Numbered from the stretch's first letter, positions 33,680-42,469 are shown. The stretch: DNA of 64,000 bases from Actinomadura terrae (GCF_022751215.1 NZ_JAICDG010000003.1:248001-312000), one strand, 5' to 3'. Numbers and translations: made by a program. The notes: generated from the letters alone by a model not told the origin.

Positions 33680-33711
33680 AGGTTGGACCCTCACACCGGC
33701 GTGAGAGTCAA
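33680..33711 (-). promoter_or_regulatory. MerR-type operator/promoter of the imine reductase gene
   Basis: On the minus strand a -35 TTGACT (33711-33706) is separated by 20 bases from a weak -10 caacct (33685-33680). The spacer holds the palindrome ctcac-accggc-gtgag (33690-33705). A 19-20 base spacer with a central dyad is the classic MerR layout. The -10 ends seven bases before the ATG, so the mRNA is likely leaderless. Confidence 0.6.
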
Positions 33712-33732
33712 CCCGAGATGGTGGGGCGTCGC

Positions 33733-34137
33733 ATGCGGATCGGAGAGCTTTCCCGGCTGACGGGCGCCAGCGTGCGCTCGTTGCGCTACTACGAGGAGCA
33801 GGGCCTGCTCCGGCCGCTGCGGCGGCCCAGCGGCTACCGCGAGTACCGGCCGGAGGACGCCGCCACCGTCCGCGGCATCCGCCTGCTGCTCGGCGCCGGG
33901 CTCGGCACCGCGACGATCGGCGAGCTGCTGCCGTGCATGACCGGTGACGGCGAGGCGCTGGCGCCCGCCTGCTCCGCGATGCTCTCCGACCTGCACCGCG
34001 AACGCGTCCGCCTCAGCGAGGCCGCCGAGGAGCTGCTGGCCGCCCGGGACAGGCTGGACGCCATCATCGAGGCCGGGTCGCGGCTCGACCCCGTCGATCC
34101 CGCCGAATGCGACGTCATCGCCGCCCCCGCGCGGTAA
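33733..34137 (+). CDS. MerR family transcriptional regulator
   Basis: 134 aa. ATG 33733 was chosen because GGTGGGG lies six bases upstream; ATG 33718 is an alternative. Winged HTH (MRIGELSRLTGASVRSLRYY, then EEQGLLRP and SGYREYRPED) and a C-terminal coiled coil with a single Cys pair region (LPCM, PACS). It likely binds the dyad in the divergent promoter and controls the imine reductase gene and itself. The signal is probably a small organic molecule or redox state, not a metal, since metal-site Cys are absent. Confidence 0.9.
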   Translation: MRIGELSRLTGASVRSLRYYEEQGLLRPLRRPSGYREYRPEDAATVRGIRLLLGAGLGTATIGELLPCMTGDGEALAPACSAMLSDLHRERVRLSEAAEELLAARDRLDAIIEAGSRLDPVDPAECDVIAAPAR

Positions 34138-34294
34138 CCGCCGGGTCGCGCGGGGGGCTGACCATCCACCGCCAGAGGTGGGGTTTTGCCTACCCCGATC
34201 GGCATGCTGGACCCCTCCTGCGGAACTGGGGCCGACCGTAGCTTCTTTCTCAGCGGCGCTCACCGAGAGCCGCCGGACTGAGAGGGGAAGGTCG

Positions 34295-35149
34295 ATGGCG
34301 CGGAACAAGGCGGTGGACCAGGCCGGGGCGGTCGCGCCCCACGGCGAGGCGCTCCGGCTGGAGGGCGTGCGCAGGGTCTACGGCGCGGAGGGCAACCGGG
34401 TCACGGCGCTGGACGGGGTGTCGCTGTCGCTGCCGGCCGGATCGTTCACCGCGGTCATGGGCCCCTCGGGCTCGGGCAAGAGCACGCTGCTCCAGTGCGC
34501 CGCCGGGCTGGACCGTCCCACCGAAGGACGGGTGTTCGTCGACGGCGCGGAGCTCGCCGGGGACGACGAGGCCGCGCTGACGAAGTTCCGGCGGCAGCGC
34601 ATCGGGTTCATCTTCCAGCAGTTCAACCTGCTGCCGACGCTGACCGTCATGCAGAACGTCACGCTGCCGCTGAAGCTCGCGGGCCGCAGGGCCGACCGGC
34701 GGCACGCCCGGGCGATCCTGGAGCGGGTCGGCCTCGGCGAGCGGCTCGACCACCTGCCGGCGGAGCTGTCCGGCGGGCAGCAGCAGCGGGTGGCGATCGC
34801 GCGGGCGCTGGTCGCCCAGCCCCGCGTGGTGTTCGGCGACGAGCCGACCGGCGCGCTCGACACCCGCAGCGCCCGCGACGTCCTCGCGCTGCTCCAGGAG
34901 GCCGTCCGCATGTACGGGCAGACGGTGGTGATGGTGACGCACGACCCGGTCGCGGCGTCCTACGCCGACTCGGTGCTGTTCCTCGCGGACGGGCGCATCG
35001 TCGGCCACGAGCGGCAGCCGACCGCCGAGGCGGTCGCAGAGCGAATGACCCACCTCGGCGACGAGGTCGAGCGGCAGCGCGCGATGGTGGGCGCGGGTGC
35101 GGCGGGCGCGAACACGGCTGGAGCGAGCATGGCGGGAGCGAACCGATGA
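34295..35149 (+). CDS. ABC transporter ATP-binding protein (MacB/LolD type)
   Basis: 284 aa from ATG 34295. Walker A GPSGSGKSTL, Q-loop FIFQQFNLLPTL, signature LSGGQQQRVAIARAL, Walker B VVFGDEPTGALD and H-loop VTHD are all present. The QQFNLLPTLTV wording is typical of ATPases paired with FtsX-like permeases. The C-terminal tail carries Ala/Gly repeats (AGANTAGASMAGAN). It overlaps the permease by ATGA. Probably exports a small peptide, antibiotic or lipid. Confidence 0.93.
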   Translation: MARNKAVDQAGAVAPHGEALRLEGVRRVYGAEGNRVTALDGVSLSLPAGSFTAVMGPSGSGKSTLLQCAAGLDRPTEGRVFVDGAELAGDDEAALTKFRRQRIGFIFQQFNLLPTLTVMQNVTLPLKLAGRRADRRHARAILERVGLGERLDHLPAELSGGQQQRVAIARALVAQPRVVFGDEPTGALDTRSARDVLALLQEAVRMYGQTVVMVTHDPVAASYADSVLFLADGRIVGHERQPTAEAVAERMTHLGDEVERQRAMVGAGAAGANTAGASMAGANR

Positions 35150-36501
35150 TCGGGCTGGCCTTCCGCTCGCTGCGCAAGCGCGCCGGCGCGTTCGTCGCGA
35201 GCTTCCTGTCGATGTTCCTCGGCGCGACGATCCTGATGGCGTTCGCGTCCATGCTCGACACGGCGAACGGGGAGAACGTCCCGGACACCGCCAAGAGCAC
35301 CCTGACGACGATGGCGAGCGTCGTCGGCGGCTGGGGACTGCTGCTGGTCGTCTTCGCCGTCACCTCGACCCTGACCCTGTCGGTGCGGCAGCGGGCCGCG
35401 GAGATGGCGCTGCTGAAGAGCGTCGGCGCCACCCCCGCCCAGCTCGGCCGGATGATCGTCGGTGAGGCCGCGGGCCTCGCGGTCGTCGCCGCGCTGCTGG
35501 CGATCGCCCCGGCCGTCCTCGCGGGACGGGCCCTGCTCGGCCTGCTGCACGACACCCACCAGGTCCCCGGCGACGTCTCCTACTCCTTCGGGCCGATCGC
35601 GGTCGCGATGGGGCTCGGCATCACGTTCGTGTCCGCCACGGTCGCGGCGCTGCTCACCGCCCGCCGCGCCACCCGCGTCCGGGTCGCCGAGTCGCTGATG
35701 GCCGCGGCCACCGACACCGCGAAGCTGAGCCGCAAGCGGGTCGTGTTCGCGGGGCTGTTCCTCCTGCTCGCGCTGGACGAGGCGATCGTCACCTGCACGT
35801 TCATGCGCGACAAGGGGAGCGACGCGATGGCGACCTCCGGGCAGGCCGACATCCTCGCCGCGATCGGGCTGGCGCTGCTGTCCCCGCTGATCATGCGGCG
35901 GGTGACGGCCCTGCTGGGCGGGCCGCTGCGGCTCCTCGGCGCGACCGGCGACCTCGCCATCACGAACATGCGCCGCCGGACGGGCGCGATGGCCGCCGCC
36001 GTCACCCCGATCATCCTGTTCACCGGCACCGCCGTCGGCACCCTGTTCCTCCAGGCCACCGAGAACGCCGCGACGCACGCCGCGGGGGTCACCAAGACCG
36101 CCGACCAGAAGGGCATCGAGACGCTGAACCTGGTCGTGATCGGGATGGTCGTCCTGTTCACCGCGATCATGCTGGTGAACACCCTGGTCGCGGCCACCGC
36201 GCACCGCCGCCGCGAGTTCGGCCAGACCCGGCTCGCCGGGGCCACGCCCCGCCAGGTGCTCGGCACCGTCGTGCTGGAGTCGGTCATCCTGACCGTCACC
36301 GGCGTCGTCTGCGGCACGATCGCCGCGGTCTTCACGATCGTCCCGTTCGGGATCGCCCGCAAGGACTCGCCCGCCCCCGACGGCAGCGTGTGGACCTACC
36401 TCGCGGTCGTCGCCCTGGCCGCCGTCCTCACCGGCGCCACCGCCTACGGCGCGACCCGCCGGACGCTCCGCACCCCCGCGGTGAACGCGGTGACGCCCTG
36501 A
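35146..36501 (+). CDS. FtsX-like ABC transporter permease
   Basis: 451 aa from ATG 35146. TM1 near 18-40, an extracellular stretch, then FtsX domains with the conserved EMALLKSVGATPAQLGRMIVGEA and a second domain with REFGQTRLAGATPRQVLGTVVLES; about eight membrane segments in all. Forms a two-component exporter with the preceding ATPase. A very strong terminator follows. Confidence 0.92.
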   Translation: MIGLAFRSLRKRAGAFVASFLSMFLGATILMAFASMLDTANGENVPDTAKSTLTTMASVVGGWGLLLVVFAVTSTLTLSVRQRAAEMALLKSVGATPAQLGRMIVGEAAGLAVVAALLAIAPAVLAGRALLGLLHDTHQVPGDVSYSFGPIAVAMGLGITFVSATVAALLTARRATRVRVAESLMAAATDTAKLSRKRVVFAGLFLLLALDEAIVTCTFMRDKGSDAMATSGQADILAAIGLALLSPLIMRRVTALLGGPLRLLGATGDLAITNMRRRTGAMAAAVTPIILFTGTAVGTLFLQATENAATHAAGVTKTADQKGIETLNLVVIGMVVLFTAIMLVNTLVAATAHRRREFGQTRLAGATPRQVLGTVVLESVILTVTGVVCGTIAAVFTIVPFGIARKDSPAPDGSVWTYLAVVALAAVLTGATAYGATRRTLRTPAVNAVTP

Positions 36502-36517
36502 TCCCCGTCCGGAAGAC

Positions 36518-36568
36518 AAACCGCGAGCGGCCCTGACGACCCCCCGTCGCCAGGGCCGCTCGCGGTTT
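36518..36568. terminator. Strong bidirectional terminator
   Basis: aaaccgcgagcggccctg (36518-36535) / cagggccgctcgcggttt (36551-36568), an 18-bp perfect stem with a 15-base loop and A/T flanks reading as a T-tract in either direction. It separates the ABC transporter from the convergent ArsR gene. Confidence 0.9.
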
Positions 36569-36578
36569 CGCGGCCGGG

Positions 36579-36935
36579 TCAGCGGTCCTCTCGCTCCGCC
36601 TCCTCGGCGACGCGCTTGATGGCCGCCAGGCGGCGGTCCCAGTCGGCGGCGAGCGCGCCCATCCAGCGCGCCGTCGCGCTCAGGGCGGCGGACCGCACCG
36701 CGTAGCGGACCTCGCGGCCGACCCGCTCGCCCGTGACGAGCCCGGCGGCGTCCAGCACGGTCAGGTGCTTGACCACCGCCTGCCGCGAGACGGGCAGCCG
36801 CCCGGCCAGCGCCGTCGCGCTGGCCTCGCCGTGCTCGGCGAGGACGTCGAGGATCGCGCGCCGCGTCGGATCGGCCAGCGCGGCGAGCACGCCGTCGACC
36901 GGCGCGCCGCCCGCGCCGTCAGAGTGATCGGTCAC
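36579..36935 (-). CDS. ArsR family transcriptional regulator
   Basis: 118 aa from GTG 36935. Winged HTH: LADPTRRAILDVLAEHGEA, then LAGRLPVSRQAVVKHLTVLDAAGLV. No metal-binding Cys pair, so not an arsenic sensor. It follows the SRPBCC gene by nine bases, forming an operon of the common ArsR/AHSA1 type. It likely represses its own operon by binding the two palindromes at 37413-37466. Confidence 0.92.
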   Translation of the reverse strand: MTDHSDGAGGAPVDGVLAALADPTRRAILDVLAEHGEASATALAGRLPVSRQAVVKHLTVLDAAGLVTGERVGREVRYAVRSAALSATARWMGALAADWDRRLAAIKRVAEEAEREDR

Positions 36936-36944
36936 GTTCGTCCG

Positions 36945-37382
36945 TCACGCCTTTTCGACGCGGGCCTTGAAGTTCTCCAGCACCTCGGTCCAGCCTCCGC
37001 TGTTGTCCTTGTGCGCCTGGGCGCGGAGCTCGTCCGACCCGGCCAGGGCGGCGAACCCGCTCTCGACGACGCGCAGCCGCGTGCCGTCGCCCTCGGGCGA
37101 CAGCGTGAACTCCACGAGCGTGCTGTTGTCGTCGCGGATCTCCTCGCCGGGGAACGCGCTGGCCCACCGGTAGGCGAGGTACGTCGGCCGCTGGACCTTC
37201 TCCACCCGGACGGGGAAGTCGCCGTACTTGGCGTTGCGCGCCACCGTCGTCTCCCCCTCCTTCGCGGCGTCGGGAGTGCCCGGCGTGTCGGACGCCCAGA
37301 ACCCGGGGTCGGCCACCAGCGACCAGACCCGCTCCATGGACGCCGCGATCAGGGTTTCACGCTCGATCCGGTCCTCGCTCAT
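36945..37382 (-). CDS. SRPBCC (AHSA1/START-like) family protein
   Basis: 145 aa from ATG 37382, ribosome site GGAGAGGGG. A hydrophobic-ligand pocket fold: IERETLIAASMERVWSLVAD at the N-terminus and VEFTLSPEGDGTRLRVVESGF in the centre. Paired with ArsR regulators very often in actinobacteria, where it may bind the inducer of the repressor. The ligand is unknown. Confidence 0.9.
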   Translation of the reverse strand: MSEDRIERETLIAASMERVWSLVADPGFWASDTPGTPDAAKEGETTVARNAKYGDFPVRVEKVQRPTYLAYRWASAFPGEEIRDDNSTLVEFTLSPEGDGTRLRVVESGFAALAGSDELRAQAHKDNSGGWTEVLENFKARVEKA

Positions 37383-37412
37383 CAGAGGTCCCCTCTCCTT
37401 GTTCCCGTTCTC

Positions 37413-37432
37413 GTGCAACCCAAGAGTTGCAC
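37413..37432. promoter_or_regulatory. ArsR-type operator 1
   Basis: gtgcaacccaagagttgcac, dyad gtgcaac/gttgcac with a six-base centre, 31 bases upstream of the SRPBCC start. Confidence 0.7.
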
Positions 37433-37446
37433 ATTCCGACCCTGAT

Positions 37447-37466
37447 GCGCAACCTTTGGGTTGCAC
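37447..37466. promoter_or_regulatory. ArsR-type operator 2
   Basis: gcgcaacctttgggttgcac, same half-site gttgcac. Its centre is 34 bases from operator 1, about three helical turns, so two dimers could bind on one DNA face. Confidence 0.7.
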
Positions 37467-37522
37467 TTCATGGCGCGGCGGCTGCCGGAGGAGCCGGGGC
37501 CGGCCCGTCCTCGCGGGACGGC

Positions 37523-38125
37523 TCAGCCGCCCACACCGCCCTCCTGTCCTCGGACCGCCTTGGGCGGCGCCGGAACGAGGACGCAGGGAGCGACGCGGCC
37601 GGTGGCGGTGCCGACGTTCATCGAGGCGACGGCCGCGCCCCCGCCGAAGTCGGTGAACCTGACCTCCAGCACCAGCGTCCTCCCCGGCCCGAGCCGGTCC
37701 GGGTGGAGGCGGTTGAAGGGACCCCGCTCGTCGGTGTCCTCGGGCTCCCGTGTGACGAGCGAGCCGTCGTCCGGGGTGAGGGCCCCGCGGGGCGTCCGGC
37801 AGCGCTTGTCGTTGGGCACGAAGTCGACGGCCGCCGGCACGCCCAGCCCGCGCAGCCGGGAGGCGATGACCTCCGGATGGCGGTGGTCGTGGATGTAGAT
37901 CCGGATCGAGCCGTCCGGGTCCCGCACGACCGCGTTGGCCTGGGGCGCCCGGTCGCCGGTCAGCACCGGGATACCGATCGCCAGCCCCGCGGCGGCCGCC
38001 ACGGCGGCGGCCGCCAGGCCCGCCCGCCGCCGCAGGACCGGCCGGGTGGGCGAGGGCGCCGGCGCGGTCCGGGCCGCGACGACCTCTTTGAGCTCCGTCA
38101 GCAGCCGCTCTTCGAATCGCTGCAT
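37523..38125 (-). CDS. Hypothetical membrane protein, partner of sigma factor
   Basis: 200 aa from ATG 38125 with AAGGAG five bases upstream; two bases separate it from the sigma factor stop. N-terminal cytoplasmic helix (MQRFEERLLTELKEVVAAR), one membrane span (about 36-55), then an extracytoplasmic domain (RIYIHDHRHPEVIASRLRGL...). Position and layout suggest an anti-sigma or accessory role, but it lacks the zinc HxxxCxxC motif of ZAS anti-sigma factors. Two Cys (KRCRTP, APCVLV) lie outside. Confidence 0.75.
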   Translation of the reverse strand: MQRFEERLLTELKEVVAARTAPAPSPTRPVLRRRAGLAAAAVAAAAGLAIGIPVLTGDRAPQANAVVRDPDGSIRIYIHDHRHPEVIASRLRGLGVPAAVDFVPNDKRCRTPRGALTPDDGSLVTREPEDTDERGPFNRLHPDRLGPGRTLVLEVRFTDFGGGAAVASMNVGTATGRVAPCVLVPAPPKAVRGQEGGVGG

Positions 38126-38127
38126 GA

Positions 38128-38700
38128 TCACTCCTTCGAGTAGGCGAGGGCGGAGGACTGGGCGGGCAGTGCGGCGTGCACCGCCTTGCGGGCTCTATGG
38201 AGCCGGACGCGGGCGGTGACGGGCCGGATTCCGAGGGCGGTGGCCGCCTCGGTGACCGTGAGCCCGTCCACCGTGATCAGTTCGAGCAGGGCACGGATGC
38301 CTCGTGGAAGGTCGGCGAGCGCCTCGTAGGTCCGCCGGCCGGGGCTCTCGGCGTCGATCCGCTCCTCCAGGCGGGCGATGTCGCCGGCGTCCAACAGCCG
38401 CCGCCCGGCGATCCGCCCCAGCGCCCGGGACTCTCTCGCCACCCTGCGGTGCTCCGTGGACACGACGTTGCGCGCGACCCCGTACAGCCAGCCCAACTCG
38501 CTGCCGGCGGAGGGCCGGTAGGTGTGCGCCGAGTCGATGGCCGCCAGGAACACCTCCGCGGTCAGGTCGGCCGCGGTGTGCGGATCGTGGACGCGGCGGG
38601 CGACGAACCGGCTGACCTCCTCGATATGCCGCCGGTAGAACTCCTCCAGGGCGGCGGTGTCCGAACCGCTGCGGGTGAGGCCGCTCTCAGGCTTGGCCAT
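38128..38700 (-). CDS. RNA polymerase sigma-70 family (ECF) factor
   Basis: 190 aa. ATG 38700 has AAAGGAG five bases upstream. Region 2: EEFYRRHIEEVSRFVARRV, then DLTAEVFLAAI, with a WLYGVARNVV core. Region 4: ALADLPRGIRALLELITV, then LTVTEAATALGIRPVTARVRLHRAR, the HTH that reads the -35 element. It directs RNA polymerase to a stress or envelope regulon. Cotranscribed with the downstream membrane protein. Confidence 0.93.
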   Translation of the reverse strand: MAKPESGLTRSGSDTAALEEFYRRHIEEVSRFVARRVHDPHTAADLTAEVFLAAIDSAHTYRPSAGSELGWLYGVARNVVSTEHRRVARESRALGRIAGRRLLDAGDIARLEERIDAESPGRRTYEALADLPRGIRALLELITVDGLTVTEAATALGIRPVTARVRLHRARKAVHAALPAQSSALAYSKE

Positions 38701-38823
38701 GCAGTCTCCTTTCGCGGTTACACCCCTACTTGGCGCGAGACCGGAAAGGCGTTTCCGAGCCGTTCGAAGGAACCTGCGGACATGGTCCGCGACCCCGGGG
38801 GCGTGCGCGGTGGAGTATGATGG

Positions 38824-38835
38824 GTGAGTACTCAC
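38824..38835. promoter_or_regulatory. Perfect 12-bp palindrome, possible TetR-type operator
   Basis: gtgagtactcac, within a longer near-palindrome tgggtgagtactcactca, 17 bases before the next start codon. This resembles TetR/AcrR operators, but no such regulator is in the neighbourhood. Confidence 0.5.
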
Positions 38836-38851
38836 TCATTTGGAGTTGATG

Positions 38852-39670
38852 ATGAGCGTGAGCGATGTCCGGGGCGGGCTCGCCCCGGGGACGGTCCTCG
38901 GCGGCGTCCTGCGGATCTGGACCGGCGCGCGGCGGGTCGAGCGCGTCGCGTACGCGGTCGGCGGGCTGCTGCTGCTCTCCGGGGTGTTCCACCTCGGGGT
39001 CTTCGCCGTGGACGGCGGCCCCTGGGAGGGGCCGGTGTCGTGGCGCAAGGCCGTCACGTTCGGGCTGTCGTTCGGGCTGACGCTCATCACGATCGCCTGG
39101 GTCGGCTCGTACGTGCCGCTCCGCGACCGGACGCGGAGCATCGTGCTCGGGGTGTTCACCGCCGACTGCGTCGCGGAGGTCGCGCTGATCACCACGCAGG
39201 CGTGGCGGCGCGTCCCGTCCCACTTCAACATGGAGACGGCGCTCGACACGACGATCTCGCGGGGGCTCGCGGCCGGCGGCGGCATCCTGATCGCGACGCT
39301 GGTGACGCTCGCGATCGCCTCGTTCCGGGAGAATCCGGAGGTCGCGCCCAGCATGCGGCTCGCGGTACGGGTCGGGTTCGTCGCGCTGATGCTGGCGCTG
39401 GCCTCCGGCGCCGCGATGATCGCGCGCGGGGTGGTCGAGGTGCAGACCGGGCACCAGCAGCTCGCCTACCACGTGGCGGGCGCGCTGAAGCCCGCGCACG
39501 CCGTGACCATGCACGCGATCCTCGTCCTGCCCGCGCTGGCCTGGGCGCTGGCGCTCACCGGGCTCCCCGAGGCCCGCCGGACGCGGATCGTCGCGATCGC
39601 CTCCTGGATATATGCGGCGGCGGCCGGGATCGTGATCGCCGTTTCGGTGGTCGACTTCGCCACCGCGTGA
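38852..39670 (+). CDS. Conserved polytopic membrane protein
   Basis: 272 aa. ATG 38852 gives better spacing from TGGAG than ATG 38849. About seven hydrophobic segments: VERVAYAVGGLLLLSGVFHL, then SWRKAVTFGLSFGLTLITIA, VLGVFTADCVAEVALITTQ and others to the C-terminus. A polar loop carries RRVPSHFNMETALDTTISR. I recall similar unnamed proteins in actinomycetes; function unknown. The palindrome just upstream suggests repressor control. Confidence 0.75.
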   Translation: MSVSDVRGGLAPGTVLGGVLRIWTGARRVERVAYAVGGLLLLSGVFHLGVFAVDGGPWEGPVSWRKAVTFGLSFGLTLITIAWVGSYVPLRDRTRSIVLGVFTADCVAEVALITTQAWRRVPSHFNMETALDTTISRGLAAGGGILIATLVTLAIASFRENPEVAPSMRLAVRVGFVALMLALASGAAMIARGVVEVQTGHQQLAYHVAGALKPAHAVTMHAILVLPALAWALALTGLPEARRTRIVAIASWIYAAAAGIVIAVSVVDFATA

Positions 39671-39782
39671 ACCTCACCACCGCCTGATCGGTCGTTCGGA
39701 CGGGTCGGGGCGCCCGCCTCGGTCATTCGGACGAGGGGCGCCCCCGGCCCCGCGGGGCATACTGCGGCACCAGGGGGTGCCG

Positions 39783-41558
39783 ATGGGAGAGCGCGAGCAA
39801 CGCCGGATCATGCCGGAGGTCTTCGCGGCCGCCGAGCGCGACGAGCCGCCCGGCGAGCCCGAGCCCGGGCTGGTGCCCGTCCGCGCCCCCGAGGACGTCG
39901 GCGACCCGCCGGGGGAGCCGCCCCCGAAACCGCCGGGCGGCGTCGCGCGGTCCGGCGCGGTGATGGCGGCCGGGACGGTCGTGTCCCGCTTCACCGGCTT
40001 CCTGCGGACGGTCGTGATCGGCGCCGCGCTCGGCACCGCGTTGCTCGGCGACGCCTACCAGGCCGCCGAGATGATCCCCTACACCGTGTACGAGCTGCTT
40101 CTCGGCGGGCTCCTGACCAGCGTGTTCGTCCCGTTCCTGGTGAAGCGGCGGCTGCGGGACGCCGACGGGGGAGCGGCCACCGAGCGGCGCCTGGCGGGCG
40201 TCGCGCTCGTCGGGCTCGCGGTGCTGACGATCGCGGCGGTGCTGGCCGCCGACCGGCTGATCTCGGTCTACGCGGGTGGGTACACCGGACGGCAGCGCGA
40301 GGTGACCGTGCTGCTCACCCGGTTGCTGCTGCTCCAGATCTTCTTCATCGGCGTCAGCGGCCTGTCGAGCACGCTGCTGAACGTCCGGCGGCGGTTCGGC
40401 GCGCCGATGTGGGCGCCGATCGCGAACAACCTGATCACGATGGCCGCCGGGCTCGCGTTCCTGTGGGTCGCCGGGCGCGGCCGGACGCCGGAGACCGTCA
40501 CCGACGCGCAGCTCACGCTGCTCGGCCTCGGCTCGGCGGCCGGGACGATGGCGCAGAGCCTGCTGCTCGCCTGGACGCTCCGCTCGGCCGGGTTCCGCTG
40601 GCGTCCCCGCCTCGACCTGCGCGGCTCCGGGTTCGGCGAGGCGCTGCGGACGGCCGTGTGGATGCTGCTGTACGTCGTCGTCGCGCAGGCCGGGGTGCTC
40701 GTCACCGCGAACGTCGCGACCCGCGCCGGACGCCGCGCGGCCCTGGACACGGGCCATCCCGTCGCGGGCAGCGGGCTCGCCGCCTACCAGTTCGCGCTCG
40801 TGGTGTTCCAGCTCCCGTACGCGGTCATCGCCGTGTCGGTGATCACCACCCTGCTGCCCCGGATGAGCGCGCACGTCGCCGGGGGCCGCCGCGACCTGCT
40901 CCGCGACGACTTCTCCCGGGGGCTGCGGCTGGCGTGCGCGCTGCTCGTCCCGCTGTCGCTCGGGATGCTGGTGTTCGCCGTCCCGGGGTCGGTCGCGCTG
41001 TTCGCCTACGGCAGCATGACGCCGGACGGGGCGCGGCGCATCGGCGCCGTCCTGACCGTGCTGGCGGTGCTGGTCGTCCCGTTCACGCTGCACCAGCTGC
41101 TGATGCGCGTCTTCTACGCGCTCGGCGACACGCGGACGCCCGGCCTGATCGCGGTCCCGGCCGGGATCGCGCAGGCGGTGACGGCGTTCGCGCTGCTCCG
41201 GTTCGTCCCGGCGCGGCAGGTCGTGCTGTGGCTGCCGGTCGCCTACGGCCTGTTCTATCTGGTCGGGGCGCTCTGCTCGACCCTTGTGCTGCGCAGGCGG
41301 CTCGGCGGGCTGGACGGGCGCCGGATCGCCCGGACCCTCGTCCGGCTGCACGTCGCCGCGCTGCCCGCGCTGGCGTTCGCGGCGGTCGTCGTGTGGGGGT
41401 TCGGGCACATGCACGGCGACCGCCTTCCGAGCGTGCTGGCCGTCGTCGTCGGCGGGCTCGGCGGGGGAGCGCTCTACCTCGGCGCGGCGCGCCTGCTGCA
41501 CGTCGCCGAACTCGGCTACTTCACCTCCCTTGCGCGGGCCCGGCTCCGCCGCGCGTGA
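39783..41558 (+). CDS. murJ: Lipid II flippase MurJ (MviN family)
   Basis: 591 aa from ATG 39783 (ribosome site ggggg, spacing 5). Fourteen or so TM segments of the MOP superfamily, including SRFTGFLRTVVIGAALGT, DAYQAAEMIPYTVYELLLGG and the central Arg-containing cavity. It flips lipid II across the membrane for cell-wall synthesis. The N-terminal 60 residues are Pro/Glu-rich, disordered and cytoplasmic. Usual actinobacterial MurJ fused to a pseudokinase is longer; this is the shorter form and may be a second copy. Confidence 0.9.
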   Translation: MGEREQRRIMPEVFAAAERDEPPGEPEPGLVPVRAPEDVGDPPGEPPPKPPGGVARSGAVMAAGTVVSRFTGFLRTVVIGAALGTALLGDAYQAAEMIPYTVYELLLGGLLTSVFVPFLVKRRLRDADGGAATERRLAGVALVGLAVLTIAAVLAADRLISVYAGGYTGRQREVTVLLTRLLLLQIFFIGVSGLSSTLLNVRRRFGAPMWAPIANNLITMAAGLAFLWVAGRGRTPETVTDAQLTLLGLGSAAGTMAQSLLLAWTLRSAGFRWRPRLDLRGSGFGEALRTAVWMLLYVVVAQAGVLVTANVATRAGRRAALDTGHPVAGSGLAAYQFALVVFQLPYAVIAVSVITTLLPRMSAHVAGGRRDLLRDDFSRGLRLACALLVPLSLGMLVFAVPGSVALFAYGSMTPDGARRIGAVLTVLAVLVVPFTLHQLLMRVFYALGDTRTPGLIAVPAGIAQAVTAFALLRFVPARQVVLWLPVAYGLFYLVGALCSTLVLRRRLGGLDGRRIARTLVRLHVAALPALAFAAVVVWGFGHMHGDRLPSVLAVVVGGLGGGALYLGAARLLHVAELGYFTSLARARLRRA

Positions 41559-41596
41559 CGGGAGTAAGCGGCGGTGCTCCGGTGTTGGTTGCGGAC

Positions 41597-42469
41597 ATGA
41601 CGAAATCACCGGCCTCGGTCCTGCGGTACTCGGCGTTCACCACCGACCCGGGCGGGGGCAACCCGGCGGGGATCGTCCTCGACGCGTCCGGCCTGGACGA
41701 CGCGGACATGCTCGCCATCGCCGCCGACGTCGGCTACTCCGAGACCGCCTTCCTCACCGCCGCGCCGGAGGGGCTGGGCGAGCCGGGGCGGGCGTTCACC
41801 GTCCGCTACTTCAGCCCGAAGGCCGAGGTCTCGTTCTGCGGGCACGCGACGGTCGCGGCCGCCGTCGCCCTCGCCGAGCGGCACGGGCCCGGCGCGGTGG
41901 CGTTCGCCACCCCCGTGGGCGTCGTCCCCGTCGAGGTGGCCGCCGGCGCGGACGGGACGCTGCGCGCCACGCTCACCAGCGTCGAGCCGTCCGTCGAGGA
42001 GGCCGGGGCGGACGACGTCGCCGAGGCGCTCGCCGCGCTGCGCTGGGACGCCGCCGACCTCGACCCCGCGCTCCCGCCGCGCTTCGCGTTCGCCGGGGCG
42101 CGCCACCTGATCCTCGCCGCCGCGACCCGCGCGCGGCTCGCCGACCTCGACTACGACTTCGACCGGCTCGCCGCGTTCATGACCGCCCACGGCCTCACCA
42201 CCGTCCAGCTGGTGTGGCGGGAGTCGGCGCGGGTGTTCCACGTCCGCGACCCGTTCCCGGTCGGCGGCGTGGTCGAGGACCCGGCGACCGGCGCCGCGGC
42301 CGCCGCGTTCGGCGCCTACCTGCGCGAACGCGGCGAGATCGCGGGGGACGCGACGCTCACCCTGCACCAGGGCGACGACATGGGCCGTCCCGGCGTGCTG
42401 AGCGTGGACCTGCGCGCGGACGATCCGCGCGTGCGGGTCTCCGGAGCCGCCGTCCCCATCGTCACCTGA
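41597..42469 (+). CDS. PhzF family isomerase/epimerase
   Basis: 290 aa from ATG 41597. Diaminopimelate-epimerase-like fold: YSAFTTDPGGGNPAGIVLDA, VGYSETAFLTAAP (active-site Glu), RYFSPKAEVSFCGHATVAAA and EDPATGAAAAAFGAYL. The family includes the phenazine enzyme PhzF, but most members act on other metabolites, and no phenazine genes are here. It ends eight bases inside the 3' end of the L,D-transpeptidase gene on the other strand. Confidence 0.9.
   Translation: MTKSPASVLRYSAFTTDPGGGNPAGIVLDASGLDDADMLAIAADVGYSETAFLTAAPEGLGEPGRAFTVRYFSPKAEVSFCGHATVAAAVALAERHGPGAVAFATPVGVVPVEVAAGADGTLRATLTSVEPSVEEAGADDVAEALAALRWDAADLDPALPPRFAFAGARHLILAAATRARLADLDYDFDRLAAFMTAHGLTTVQLVWRESARVFHVRDPFPVGGVVEDPATGAAAAAFGAYLRERGEIAGDATLTLHQGDDMGRPGVLSVDLRADDPRVRVSGAAVPIVT

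Noticed and set aside
41597..42469. Phenazine biosynthesis
   Set aside because: Only a PhzF-family protein is present; no phzA-E or phzG.
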